The translations under genes were made by a program, and so were the position numbers. A stretch of 64,000 nt of DNA from Chamaecrista fasciculata (lineage: Eukaryota > Streptophyta > Magnoliopsida > Fabales > Fabaceae), in the NCBI GenBank assembly GCA_003254925.1, contig QANZ01005420.1, positions 35,853 to 99,852 on the forward strand, written 5' to 3'. The notes beneath the pieces were generated by a model, which searched no databases, was not told where the DNA came from, and saw only the letters and a list, made by a program, of their open reading frames with translations. Of this stretch, positions 48,120 through 59,817 are shown in pieces. Position 1 is the first letter of the stretch. Each line of letters opens with the position of its first letter.

Positions 48120-50922
48120 AAAAGGTCAAAGTCCTATTTTGGTTCCTCATATTTGCTCAAAGTTCTATTTGTTGGAAATTATAGAGTGGAGCGCAGCGGA
48201 AAACAAAAAAAACTTTAAAACACATACTCTATAATTCCCTTCCATGATCCACTAACTGAGTTTATTCTAGTAAGAGTAGAGGTATACCTAAATTTCAATC
48301 GGTGGCTTTGAAACTTGCGAGTCCGAGAAGTCCACAGCAACGCGTGTCCTTCCTCTGCCGGTGATCCACACGAACAGTTTGGCAGACACCCAGGTGCTAG
48401 CCTCCAGTATCTTCTTCCCAAGAGATTACGGGAACCCAATCTACGGATCTTGATTGTTCAAGAACAATTCTTGAACCCCAAGATAAAGTGGCACACCAAA
48501 AAGATGGACCAAGAACTACTTTCTTGGCACCTATCTCTCTTCCCACACACACATGACACCTCAAGCCCTAAACCTTTTAGGGTTTCTAGTCGAATTCTCT
48601 CAAGCCCTAAACTCTTTTAGGGTTAGTCGAATTTTCCTCCCCACTTTACAATAGGCGACTTTTCTCTCCTTTTCTTAGGGTTGGTGAGTTGTTGTGTGTC
48701 TCATAGGGTTATGAGACTTGTGTGGTGTTTAAATAGAGTCATATCAGGGAATCACATTCCCTAACTCATGAAATTAGGGAATTATAATAAAGAAAATGGG
48801 GACTTCAATTCTTGATTATAATATTACACTAATATTATAATTCAAAACTAAAAGGTAATTCAAATTTAAATTTCAAGATCAAATCTTGAAAACAAAATCT
48901 TGAATGCTCAATCCCCATTGGTCAAGAGGATTTGAATTCTTAATTAAAATATTACATTAATATCATAATTTGAAATTCAAAATGCAATCTTAAAATCCAA
49001 AATGCAAGATCAAATCTTGCCCATTGGATGTCAACCATGCGTCATCCTCCATACCAATTTTATAGGAATTTAATAAATAAGATAACAACTCTAACTCTTA
49101 GGAAGTTATAACCAACTTATTAATTTCCTTAAAAATTGAATTAAAATATTACCCTAATATCTTTAATTCAAATTTGAATCTTGAATTCAAATTCCCTAAC
49201 AATATTGAATTAAAATATTACCCTAATATCTTTAATTCAAACTTGAATCTTGAAATCAAAATCAAATCTTGAATTCAAATTCAAATCTTGATTTAAATTA
49301 ACAAAACAATTTTATTAATTAAATCATGAAGATGCGCCACCCTCTAGGTTTCTTGTTATCCAATATTAAAGAATTTAATAAATCAATAATCCCCTAACTT
49401 TTAGGAGGCTTATCCAATTGATTATTCCCTAATATTTTAAACAAGAATTCAATTGTAAATAGATTAATCGAATTAACTGTTTAACAATTAATATATTTAA
49501 ACTTATCTAACAAATTTAAATATCACAAACGTAGATATTATTTAAGACAAGACTTCATATCCCAAACATTCAACTATGTCTTAAATTGTGTCACTAAAGT
49601 GACTCACGAATTAAACCCTAATTCGTGTCCCATTATGGTGTCTTGATCCTGCTCGTGTGTGACCCAGCAAGCCTCACGTGAAGTTGGCAGCAAGCCATCT
49701 CTATGACTCACAAGTTGAGAGCGGACTCTAGCAAGCCATCACGACTACCAAAAACACGTGAGTTCATCACTTTAACGCCAAATGACATAACCTTAGTACT
49801 ACCTTGTCATAATCCCGATTGTCACACGATATTTTGGTCATGGATAAGGCACGGGAAAGTCATCTTTGATCCAAACCATAACTTTCTCGATTCCTTGAGT
49901 TAGTCCCATTTCCCTGTGTGGCCACACATTCCTTGGACAGACTCATCGATGGGCCCAGTTAAATATCTCTCAACTTAATGAGGGACAAAATTCCTTCTTG
50001 GTCAACCACATTCCTCAGCACGGTAAACAACCAAACACGTACCTAGCCTGTATGGCTACCTTGTTACGGGCAACGTTGGACTAGGCCAAAGTTTGACATC
50101 TACAACGCCGGAATAGTCAAGACCTCAGGTCTAAGGGCATCGTGACAGGTGTACAGGAGAGGCTAGCTCATGACTAAAACCCATGCAGGACTCTCCAGGT
50201 CGGTCCAACAACTTGTAACCCTTTACATAATTACACCATGACTCTCGTAAAGCATCGTATGCATGTATCTCCATACACCGAAGTCATGCTGGTCTTAGTT
50301 CATTCACATTCCCACATGAATAATCGACCAGGGATAGTTTAGAATAATTATCACATAATTAATCAGGGATTGTTATCACAGTAAACATGCTAATAATATG
50401 AAAACGACTCAATTTATCATCCATAAATTAGTCAATCAATATTTTCATACATATAAAATGATTGGCCCTAGGGCACAATCTCCATCACTATTTTGGTCCC
50501 TCAAGTTTTTTGTTCCGTTTTGGTCCCTCATGTTTGCTCAAAGTTCCATTTTGGTCTCTCAAGTTTCCAAAAGGTTTCATTGTTAGTCCCTGACTCTTTT
50601 CCATCCACTTTTTCAGTTAAAAAAAGAAAAAAAAAACTAACTTTCATGTCCCAACAATTTTGCTCTTTTGCATTAAGGTCCTTTCCTTTTGTAAAAGAGC
50701 AAAATTGTTGGAAGATGAAAATTAGTTTCGCCCCCCCCCCTTTTTTTAACTGGAAAAGAGTCAAGGACTAATGGTGGAACATTTTAGAAACTTGAGGGAT
50801 CAAAACAGAATGAATAAAACAAAAGAGACCAAAACGGAACTTTGAGCAACCATGAAGGACCAAAACAGAACAAAACGAAACTTAGCAAACATGAGGAACC
50901 AAAATAGGACTTTGGCCTTTTT
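48120..50922. mobile_element. Foldback element split by a copia solo LTR
   Basis: Inverted arms made of repeated GTCC.ATTTTGGT.CCTCA units: AAAGGTCAAAGTCCTATTTT at the left and AAAATAGGACTTTGGCCTTT at the right. The arms continue on the far side of the LTR (50488-50620 and 50745-50922). Without the 2.3-kb LTR it is about 480 bp. No convincing TSD was found. A similar half-arm lies just upstream (47937-48115). Confidence 0.72.
48170..50487 (-). repeat. Copia solo LTR, full length
   Basis: 2318 bp from TGTTGGAAATTATAG to CAATCTCCATCA, flanked by perfect 5-bp TSDs CTATT (48165-48169 and 50488-50492). It contains no N and no internal element sequence, so it is the best reference in the window for the long LTR of this copia family. 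It lies in the left arm of a foldback element. Confidence 0.93.
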
Positions 50923-51248
50923 AAAATATCTATACAATTCTCTACCTATTACAATAATTACATAAGTCTTTAAATAATTTCACCACAAAGGTTACAAAAA
51001 CCATTCAAACAAAACACTCCCGAAGACAAATTTCATTGATTTTTATCTCATAAATTCTTTTTCTTCTTTCTTAGATTTTAATTACAAATCTAATTATTTC
51101 AAATTAAATATTTAGATGTTATGTCATTCAAGTTTAGAACTCCATAAATTTTTCATTGAATTTCTATTAAGATATTTAATAAAACCAAATTGAAAGTAAT
51201 CGTCCTTGAAAATCTAAATTCTATACTCACATCCTTTAAAAATTAAAT

Positions 51249-53230
51249 GAAAAAACTAGCAACCTGATCCCTGAAATTTGGAGGCGATGGCTGATAGGTC
51301 CCTGAATTATCGAAATTGTACAAGCGGTCCCTGAATTTTCAAAACGACATACTAATAGGTCCCTCCGTCAAATGGCTGTTACAAAAAAGATGATGTGTAC
51401 ATAACAAACGCTGATGTGTCCCGTTATGTGAAGACGTGACCGTTGATGGCCACGTCAGCACCCTTTATCCTAAAAAAAAATGTCACGTCAGTAAAAAACA
51501 CCACATCATATTTTCACCATTATACTGATAGATCTCTGGCCAAACCGCACGTTTTGGCCATTGGACAAATAGGTCCTGACCCATTTTTATTCCATTATTC
51601 TCCATTACCCCTCTTTTTCATCATCTTCATTCATTTTAGTCCCAAATCCACAAAATAAAATTATAAAGTGTCCTAAAACTCTTCCAAATATTCCAATTTA
51701 GTCCTTAAAAATATTAAAAACCCTAAACCCTAAACCACAAAACCCTAAACCCCAAACCATAAAACCTAAAACCCTAAACCCTACAAAAAGTATCAGTTGA
51801 ACAATTAGGTCCTTGACCCATTCTTATCCCATTATTCTCAGTTCTCCCACTTTTCATCATCTACATTCACTTTAGTCCCATATCCTCAAAATAAAATTGT
51901 AAAGTGTCCCAAAACTCTTCCAAACATTCCAATTTAGTCCTTAAAAATATTAAAATCCCTAAACCATAAAACTTAATTTTTTTCAATCTTCATCATCATA
52001 TTCATCTTCACAACCCTCACAACCTTCATCTTTATCTTCCAAAACCTAAACCCTTAAAATTTAATCGTCATCTTCATCCTCCATATCACTGATTTTGCAT
52101 GAATCCGAAACTGAAATCGTGAATCAAAATCCCGAAACTGAAATCCTCACAGCAATCAAAATCCCTAATTTCAAATTTAGATTCATGCACAACGGAACTT
52201 CACCGATTCCATGGAATTAAAAAACTTATTCAAGGAATAAGAACGATCGAGAGTAGATTCAACAAGGTGGTGTTTCCGAAACGATTTTGCTGGGGATGAT
52301 GAGTTCGAGCTTGAAGAACAAAAATCTCGTCCTCCCCGAAGAGATTCCCACGCTATTTTCAAGTTCCACCATCTACTTTGTTCACCAAAGAAAATCAAAA
52401 TTTTACCATCTCTTCAGCTAATTTCCAATTTTAACGGGAAAAAAAAACACAATGATGTTCATTTCAGAGGCCGAAAAAGAAAACTACTAGAAATGAGTCA
52501 AACCAACTTGCAAAATTGAGAAAGAGGATGTCAGAGGAGTGAGTGAGGATGACAATGATGATGATGATCTTCAATTTTAGGGTTTGGGGTTTAGGTTTTA
52601 AGGGTTTTGGGTTTAGGGTTTTAGGGTTTAGGGTTTTTAATATTTTTAAAGACTAAATTGGAATCTTTGGAAGAGTTTTATGACACTTTACAATCTTATT
52701 TTGAGGATTTGGGACTAAAATGAATGGAGATGATGATAAAGAGAGGGAACTGAGAATAATGGGATAAGAATGGGTCAATGACCTAATTGTTCAACTCAGA
52801 CTTTTTTTAGGGTTTAGGGTTTTTAATATTTTTAAGGACCAAATTGGAATGTTTGGAAGAGTTTTGGGTCACTTTACAATTTTATTTTGAGGATTTGGGA
52901 CTAAAATGAATGAAGATGATGAAATAAAGGGGGAATAGAGAATAATGGAATAAAAATGGGTCAGGAACCTATTTGTACAATGGCCAAAACGCAACGTGCG
53001 TTTTGGCTAGCGACCCAAGGTAATCAAGATTGAGATCTTGTTAAGGATCGGAAGGGGGATAGGATAGATAGAATTGGAAGATCGGATCGAGGATCGTAAG
53101 ATCCTAGTTTTTTTTTAAAAAAATAATCTATACATATGTTATTTTATTTAAATAATACAAAAAAATCTTGAGATAAGCAAAAAAAAAATTCTCAAGATAG
53201 GTCACGCAGGACTGAATCACGATTTCTAGT
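51249..53230 (+). repeat. Left terminal inverted repeat of the MULE (interrupted)
   Basis: 51249-51532 and 53017-53290 align, as inverted sequence, with about 59950-60399. Shared blocks are GACATACTAATAGGTCCCTC, AAAAAAGATGATGTGTA, GGTAATCAAGATTGAGATCT and TCACGCAGGACTG. A foldback separates the two parts. Total repeat length is about 0.5-0.6 kb, typical of long-TIR MULEs. Confidence 0.85.
51533..53016. mobile_element. Foldback element with telomere-like arms, inside the MULE left end
   Basis: The inverted arms begin TCTCTGGCCAAACCGCACG and end GTGCGTTTTGGCTAGCGAC. The arms contain degenerate plant telomere-type repeats (CCCTAAA at 51719-51782, TTTAGGG at 52575-52640 and 52808-52825). A duplicated inner unit is also present (TCCAAATATTCC / TCCAAACATTCC). 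The right inverted repeat of the MULE lacks this insert, so it came later. No clear TSD was seen. Confidence 0.75.
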
Positions 53231-53385
53231 GCTGCGAGCCAATCAGCCGGTGCCACATGGCACCGGCTGATTTATTTTTATTTTTTTTAAAAAAATAACG
53301 AATCGTGGCCTGAGCCACGATTTTCGACTGACATGTCAGTCGAAAATCGTGGAAAATCGTGGCACAGGCCACAATTTCTGTTGAT
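53213..53385. repeat. Subterminal palindromes and ATCGTGG-like motif cluster, left side
   Basis: The cluster contains CAGCCGGTGCC-ACAT-GGCACCGGCTG (53245-53270) and a perfect 38-bp palindrome at 53315-53352 centred on GACATGTC. About six copies of CACGATTT / AAATCGTGG in both orientations are present. A matching cluster lies at the other end (59818-60016). Such arrays could be transposase-binding or secondary-structure sites; that is inference. Confidence 0.7.
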
Positions 53386-53734
53386 TTGATCCCTGTGTGA
53401 TCAAATCAGAGAAAAAGAGCTCTATGTAAATCGGGGGGAATTTTCTCAAAGGGCAAAGTGAGAGCTGATTGAGAGACGAAGAGAGAAAGAAGAGAAGAAA
53501 AAAAGAAGAAGAATAGAAGAAAAAAAAGGAAAAAAAATGTAATGTTAAATTAGTTTTAGTTAAATTTTATTTTGACTGAAATTAATTTATTTATTTTGTT
53601 AGTATTAATAAATTTATGAGATTATATTGATGAAGTATTTAAAATAATTGTTATATTTTTTTTGGTTAAAGAAGGAAGAATTGAAAAAGAAAATTAAAAA
53701 GGTAAGTATTATATTGATATTAGTTCATGTAATC

Positions 53735-54022
53735 ATGTTAGTAATTTTTGTTGATATTCTCTTAGATAAATTTTTGTTAGATGATGTTATTTATTTTTTG
53801 GAAGTTGTATGTTATTTTTTATTTGATAATCTTGAATATTTGGAAAATGTTTTTGAATTTTGAGACAATTTAGTAGGACAATGTTAATTTAATTTAGTTG
53901 GTTTTAGTTCATGTTAGTAATATTTGTTGATATTTTCTTAGATAAAATTTTGTTAGATGATGTTATTTATTTTTTGGCAGTTGTATGTTATTTTTTATTT
54001 GATAATCTTGAATATTTAGAAN
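53735..54022. repeat. Tandem duplication of about 170 bp before the transposase gene
   Basis: 53738-53852 and 53910-54021 are near-identical (GTTAGTAAT.TTTGTTGATATT .. TTGATAATCTTGAATATTT). The second copy ends at a single N (54022). It may be a true tandem repeat in the leader or an unmerged contig overlap. Confidence 0.75.
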
Positions 54023-54215
54023 ATTTGTTAGATAAAATATTAGATAATTTTGAAATTTATATTGTTAGAGATTTTATTTGTTAGATAAAATTTTAGATAA
54101 CTTTAAAATAATGGATAAAAATTGTATTTTAGATATAATATTTTAGACAATGTTAGAATATTATTATCATTGATATAATTCCATTTTAGATGATAATTTT
54201 ATTTATTAGAGAAAA

Positions 54216-56583
54216 ATGTCAACAACGGTCAGATGCTTGTTATATAGTCATGAAACAATCTCTACTGGTGTTAATGGGGTTCTGTTTGAATCTGAACAGA
54301 AAAGAGTGATGACATTGTCTAGTGACACTACGTTCAATAGATTGAATGAATTGATTAGGCAGAAACTTAAACTTTCTCCCCTGGAAGAGATAACTTCAAT
54401 CGTGTATAGAATGCCAATTAGTCAGGAAAGTTCTCAATATGTCTACTCAACTTTTAACTTAGTGGATGATGATTACGTGGAGTCAATGATGGATATACAC
54501 TTAGCATTTATGGAAAACTCAATGCTTGTGCTTAAGTTGTATGTAGAAGTTGTGAACTGTGCAATTGATCTGAATAATAAAATGGTCCTTGTAGCTGAGA
54601 ATTTTGCATCTTCAAGTGTGTATCAATATGAGTTTGACCCACCACTCACCGATCTATTTGACTTACCTGGAGGCATGGATAATATAGCTGGATGTAGTAG
54701 GGAGGGGAGTTCGTCACACAGAAGAGTTGATGGCGATGACAATGCAGATACCAACTACAGCCCTAGTGAACATGAATCGTCCTCTGGGGATGAGTTGTTC
54801 GGTAGTGCAACTCCCGAGGTTTTTGGTGAGGAGATGGATGACTTTGATGCGGAGATGGATGACACAGCTGATCATACAAACCATGGTGCCGAAGATGGTC
54901 GAGCGGATGTCGTTCTTGCTCGAGAGTATCGCTCTCGGGGTTACAGTTTTTTAATCAATATGTTTTTGAACGAGGGGCAGACCGGGATCTTGATTATGTT
55001 TACGAAACCAATTATGATGCAGAATTGCGTGTTGGGCAGGTGGATCAAACCAAAGATTCATTCAAGCTAGCTGCCAAATTGTTTTCGATTAATAGTCGGC
55101 GAGATTTCAATGTATACAAGTCGAGTGTCACGGCTGAAGAGTACAGATGCAAGCACTATTTGAAACTGTCGTATAAATGCCCGTGGAGGATCAGGGCTTC
55201 TGTTAAGTTCGGCGATACACTTTGGACAGTGACGAGGGTTGGAGGTGATCACAGTTGTTTATGTCCTCCCAATGACAAGAATCAAGATCATCGAAAACTT
55301 GATTCAGACGTCATCGCATCTTCAGATTGTAGGGCTGGTTAGTGACCAGTCAAAGACTTCCAGATGGCAGATTGAACACATGATGTGGAGTCAGTTTCGG
55401 TACCAGGTCACTATAAAAAGGCATGGGCAGCAAGGTATAAAGCACTAAAAATTACCTTCGGTGATTGGGAGGAGTCGTATACCTGTGTTCCTCGATTTCT
55501 TAACGCTACAGAACAGTGTATGTCTGGCACATTTAGTGAATTTCAGATGGTCCCCTTAGACGACACTTCACCCCAATTTCGTCGTGCATTCTGGGCTTTC
55601 AGACCGTGTATCGATGCATTTCTGCATCTGAAACCGATTGTGCAGACGGGACTTTCCTCACCGGTAGGTACAAGCATACTTTGCTGATAAACTGCTCTCA
55701 AGACGGTGACAGAAAGATTATTCCTCTTGCATTTGTAATTGTCGAGGGCGAAAACGACAGGGTATGGAAGTGGTTCCTCCAAAGATTGCGCAGACATGTT
55801 GTGGGCAGGGATAGGCAAGGAGTTTGCCTTATTTCTGATAGAGCCAACAGAATCCTTGAAGCTGTGGCAGATGAGCGATGCGGGTGGCAGCCCCCGTTAG
55901 GGTACCATGTCTTCTGCCTTAGACACTTTGCCAGCAATGTGATGACGAAGTAAAGCAAAAAGTTGCTAAAGATAGCGGTCCAAAACATAGGTATGTTATG
56001 TTATATATCGCTAAATCTAACTCTATTCATGTTGTATACATTGTCAGTCACTAATAATACAAATATAGGTTACTAACTGCTGCTAGATAAGGCAGATTCT
56101 ATTTTGGGAAAGTTGGATTTGAGCCACTCAGAGTGCTACAGGTACTTGCCTCCGAGGGAGACATAGATGCAATCGTACGACGAGGGTCGCCGTTTCCACC
56201 ACATGACGACAAACCTGGTTGAGTGTATCAATAGCGTGTTCAAAGGATTTCGGAAGTTACCTATAATGGGTGTCGTCCAAGAATCATATTACCGGCTGAG
56301 TAGGTTCCTCCAGGAACGTCGCCTCACATATGAAGCTCAGCTACAGACCGGCAAGGTGCACTCTGAGACCGTGAGGGATGCAATGGCGAAGAACATAGAT
56401 CGATCATCCTCATTGCGTGTGACAGAGTTCGATTTGGAGACCCTTTTATTTGAGGTCCTCGACCCTTACGATCAAAGTACTTCTCAAGTCGGACGAACAT
56501 TTAAACTTGAGCTTCGAGCCCGTAGGTGTGATTGTAGGGCATTTCAGGCAAGGCATTACTCGTATGCACATCCATGCTTCTAA
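54216..56583 (+). pseudogene. MULE transposase (MURA-like), decayed
   Basis: The start MSTTVRCLLYSHETISTGVN opens an N-terminal region of about 110 residues, then an acidic linker (DDFDAEMDDTADH). Next come the MuDR DNA-binding domain (about 55025-55330, LRVGQVDQTKDSFKLAAKLF.. YKCPWRIRASVKFG), the MULE catalytic domain PF10551 (about 55500-55950, DGTFLTGRYKHTLL.. PLAFVIVEGEND.. LISDRAN.. YHVFCLRHFASN) and the conserved HMTTNLVECINSVFKGFR (about 56200). It ends in a SWIM-type zinc finger (56528-56580, CDCRAFQARHYSYAH). Asp at 55645 and 55837 are candidate catalytic residues. An intron is likely around 55992-56069. Frame changes occur near 54950 (a T run), 55345-55390 and 55640, so the protein is not made whole. 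The SWIM finger has Tyr where the second CxH cysteine is expected. Confidence 0.88.
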
Positions 56584-56749
56584 TTGGAAACAATGATGCA
56601 GGTATATAACACCTATTTTCAACCTCTTGGCGAAGTGAATGAATGACATTTGTTATGATTATGTAAGTGACTTTAATTTCGAATTTAAATATATATTCGT
56701 TTTTAGTATCAATTTATGGATGGTTGAATTAATTTCATTTTTAGTAAAG

Positions 56750-59230
56750 ATGGCCGACAAACGTCTTCGGAGACAAGCACACATCATTGACCCAAGACCA
56801 ACCGGCACGAGAGTTCTCTATTTACATGACCGACATATCTCAGTGGAAGTTTGGAATGGCACGGTAGTCTTCATGGTTATTTGGTATACCTAGTTTTTTT
56901 TTTGTTCAGTTAATTAATTGCTTTTATTTAATTTTGAATATCCTTCTGTTATCATATTGCAGCTGTCGAGGCGTACTCTCGTTCCACGTTGGTGCACATT
57001 TAATCAGCAGATTAACGGTGATACGCCTCATTTGATCGTACCATATTTGGTGCGTGCTGGGTTCTACGGGGTCTCCTGCATCGTACCATTTGCATATGAG
57101 AGCAGCTTGATTTCTGTTTTGATCGAGCAATGGCGCCTGGAGACCCATATATTCCATATGTCGCAGGGAGAGTGCATGATCACTTTGCAGGATGTCGCCA
57201 TTCAGTTGGGACTACCATGTGATGGGATCCCAGTTGTTGGCGCCACTAGCGCTAATTGGACGCACTTGGTCGGAGAACTGTTGGGGCTGGAACCCCCTCG
57301 AAACATGTTTAGTGGACAGCAGTTGCGAATGAGCTGTTTATTGCAAAATTTTGGAACGCTTCCGGAAGATCCCACAGACCAGCAGTTGGAACAGTTCACA
57401 CTAGCATATATACTACGCTTGATTGGCTCATGGTTGATGCCTGACCAGTCAGGGAATTTAGTGCATACCATGTACCTGGCGTTCCTCGCGGACTTGCGGG
57501 ATATACAGTTGGGGCTCAGCTGTATTATGCAATTTGTATAGGGAGATGTGTCGTGCCACTAATCACGAGGCCAGGGGATAAGCAGTTGCCTCACTCTTCT
57601 ACACCTATGGGTTTGGGATCGACTCCCATCAATAGCGCCATGGCAACGAGACAACCCACCTGCCCAAGATGAGTATGTGTTGGCGGGCGCTCCACCCCCA
57701 CCTTTGGGATTCCGGTATGTGTGTTTCATTGTATATTTATGTTTTCCCTTCTATTGACATTATAGTTTTTACTATATTATACTAATGGTTTTCATTACGT
57801 AGGTGGGCCGGAGTACATCGGCATATCGCGCCACAGGACCTAGCCACACAGTGGTACCGCCGATGGATTGATAGTGATCGCAGGCATGATGTATGTATGA
57901 CAATTATTACTATATTGTATACTTTTAATTTTTATTTTATTATGCTTACGATTTCTTTTTCCAGTTCATGTGGCAGCCATATGATAATAAGTTGCGCATG
58001 CCCTCATTCCTAACTACTATCTGATGAACGACGGCGTGTGGCGCTCCTCATGTCCGCTGCTATGTATGCACATGGTCGAGTAGCACCACCCCAATCGAGT
58101 TCTTCGACAGTTTGGAATGGCCTAGCACCTTCCTCTCATTGCATTCAACTTAGACGAATTGGGCTTCCACGGAGAGCTCTTAGAGGCCTAGTGGATGTTA
58201 ACTGGCTCCAAAGGCATCGTAATATTCTGCAAGCTTGGGCCGAGCGGCACGAGACCATCTACAGTGTGAGTTAGACGTCTTAGGTTTTGGTTAGGGACTC
58301 TAATTACCACCGGTGGTACAAGACGATCACGTGGCGATGGTTGAACCCCGTTGGTGGATCAGCCCTTTATGCGGTACACAAATCATAATCGATTTCTCAT
58401 GTTCATGTATTTAATATTTTTTTCGTATAATCACTTATGTTCACAACTTGATGCAGGTTGATGCAATTGACCGGTTGTAAGAACAAGTCTGAAATCCACC
58501 GGCCAACTATTCTGACTTCTGCGATATGGTCAATACTTTTTGTGATGATATGAGGGGACCGTTGGGTGAGACACATGCGCACTTGCTGGAAGAGTATCGT
58601 CGGGCACCTGCCAGACCACCAATACCTCTGCTAGAAATTGCTCCGAACGAGCCACCCTTGAGAAACAAGAGGTGGCGGTAGGGGCATATTTCGTCAAGAC
58701 AACCACATCAGATTATTTATGATCAGCCGTCGCCGCCGCCGTTAGCACATGAGGAGCCACTCAGACATTCATTCCATGTGCCGTCACCAGCTTACCTAGA
58801 GGTGACGCCTAGACACTCATTTTATATGTCATCACCGACTTTCCAGGAGTCATCTAGGCATTCATTCTCTGATTTTCCTGGTTATTCGGGATCCTTCGTG
58901 GGTGGTCCTTTGGCTCCTCCGGGCTCGTTCACACCTGCTTGATTAGACATCCCGGTGTCCTCGTCGTCCCGCCGTTCGCGAATGGATGATATTCCGAACT
59001 TGTCACTTGGCGTTTCTCTTACCCCGCCAGAATATCAAGTTTGTCCGGGATTTATGAGGGACTACTTGAACACTCCCCTATTTACACAGCAACAGATGCC
59101 TCTCTCCCAAACATTCTCATCTCAGTAGGATCAGGATGATGACTTCAGACTTGATTGGAGACAACTCGAACTACCCCGACTACGTTCTCGAGAAGACCTG
59201 CAGCCTCCAGATAGGTATACCCCGGAATGA
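56750..59230 (+). pseudogene. Plant mobile domain (PMD) protein gene of the MULE, decayed
   Basis: Exon 1 (56750-56863, MADKRLRRQAHIIDPRPTGT..) is joined by an intron with GTAGTC and TTGCAG borders to exon 2 (from 56963). Exon 2 encodes the plant mobile domain (PF10536): VRAGFYGVSCIVPFAYESSL.. LIEQWRLETHIFHMSQGECM.. ITLQDVAIQLGLPCDGIPVV. Later exons are visible at 57804-57891 (WAGVHRHIAPQDLATQWYRR) and from about 57965 (FMWQPYDNKLRMPS). The C-terminal tail has three RHSF repeats (58767, 58815, 58858) and ends at 59230. There is a frameshift near 57505 and three in-frame stops in the tail (first at 58679). PMD proteins include the host genes MAIN and MAIL1, needed for genome stability and silencing, and many transposon-borne relatives. 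Its position directly after a transposase puts this copy in the second class. Confidence 0.85.
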
Positions 59231-59817
59231 GGATGATGACTTCTATAATTAATTTTGTTAGTTGATATAATTAGTTGATATAATTAATTTTGTTAGTTGA
59301 TATTTTTTTGTTAGGATAATAACCCGAACTTTATTTAAATTCATTTCATTAGTTGATATAATTAATTTTGTTAATTATATTAATTAACTTATTTTTAAAA
59401 ATATTAGTTTTCCTTTGTTGGAATTAATTGATTAAACATTGAAATTAATTTTATCAACCTCCAAAATATCTCAATATATTTTACTTGAAAAATATAGTAA
59501 TTTAAAATTCAACAACGTTTTTTTAACTTAATTTTTTAAAAACATATTTTTAAATATAGTATTTTTTAATTATTCAACCACTAACAATACTAAACTTTTC
59601 TAAAATTTCATTTTTAAAAATAACTATTTCAATTGTTGAAATAAATAAATTATTCAAAATTAATAAAAATAATTTTTACAACCTTCTAAACCATAAACCG
59701 TAACTCCCAATAACAAAACCCTAACTCCAAATAACAAAACCCTAACCCTAACGTAAATCATAATTAAAAAAATAATTAAACTCTCTCTCCCCCACCCCCA
59801 CAGTTAGGAGTCAAATT
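59231..59817. other. AT-rich untranslated stretch of the MULE
   Basis: Direct repeats of TTAGTTGATATAATTAATTT (about 59259-59380) are followed by AT-rich DNA and a short telomere-like patch (AAAACCCTAACCCTAACG, 59738-59755). There is no coding sequence. It probably holds the 3' end of the PMD gene transcript. Confidence 0.6.

Noticed and set aside
51719-52825. CCCTAAA / TTTAGGG tracts as a telomere or telomere scar
   Set aside because: The tracts are short, degenerate and confined to the inverted arms of a foldback; surrounding DNA is not subtelomeric in any evident way. Kept only as an observation.
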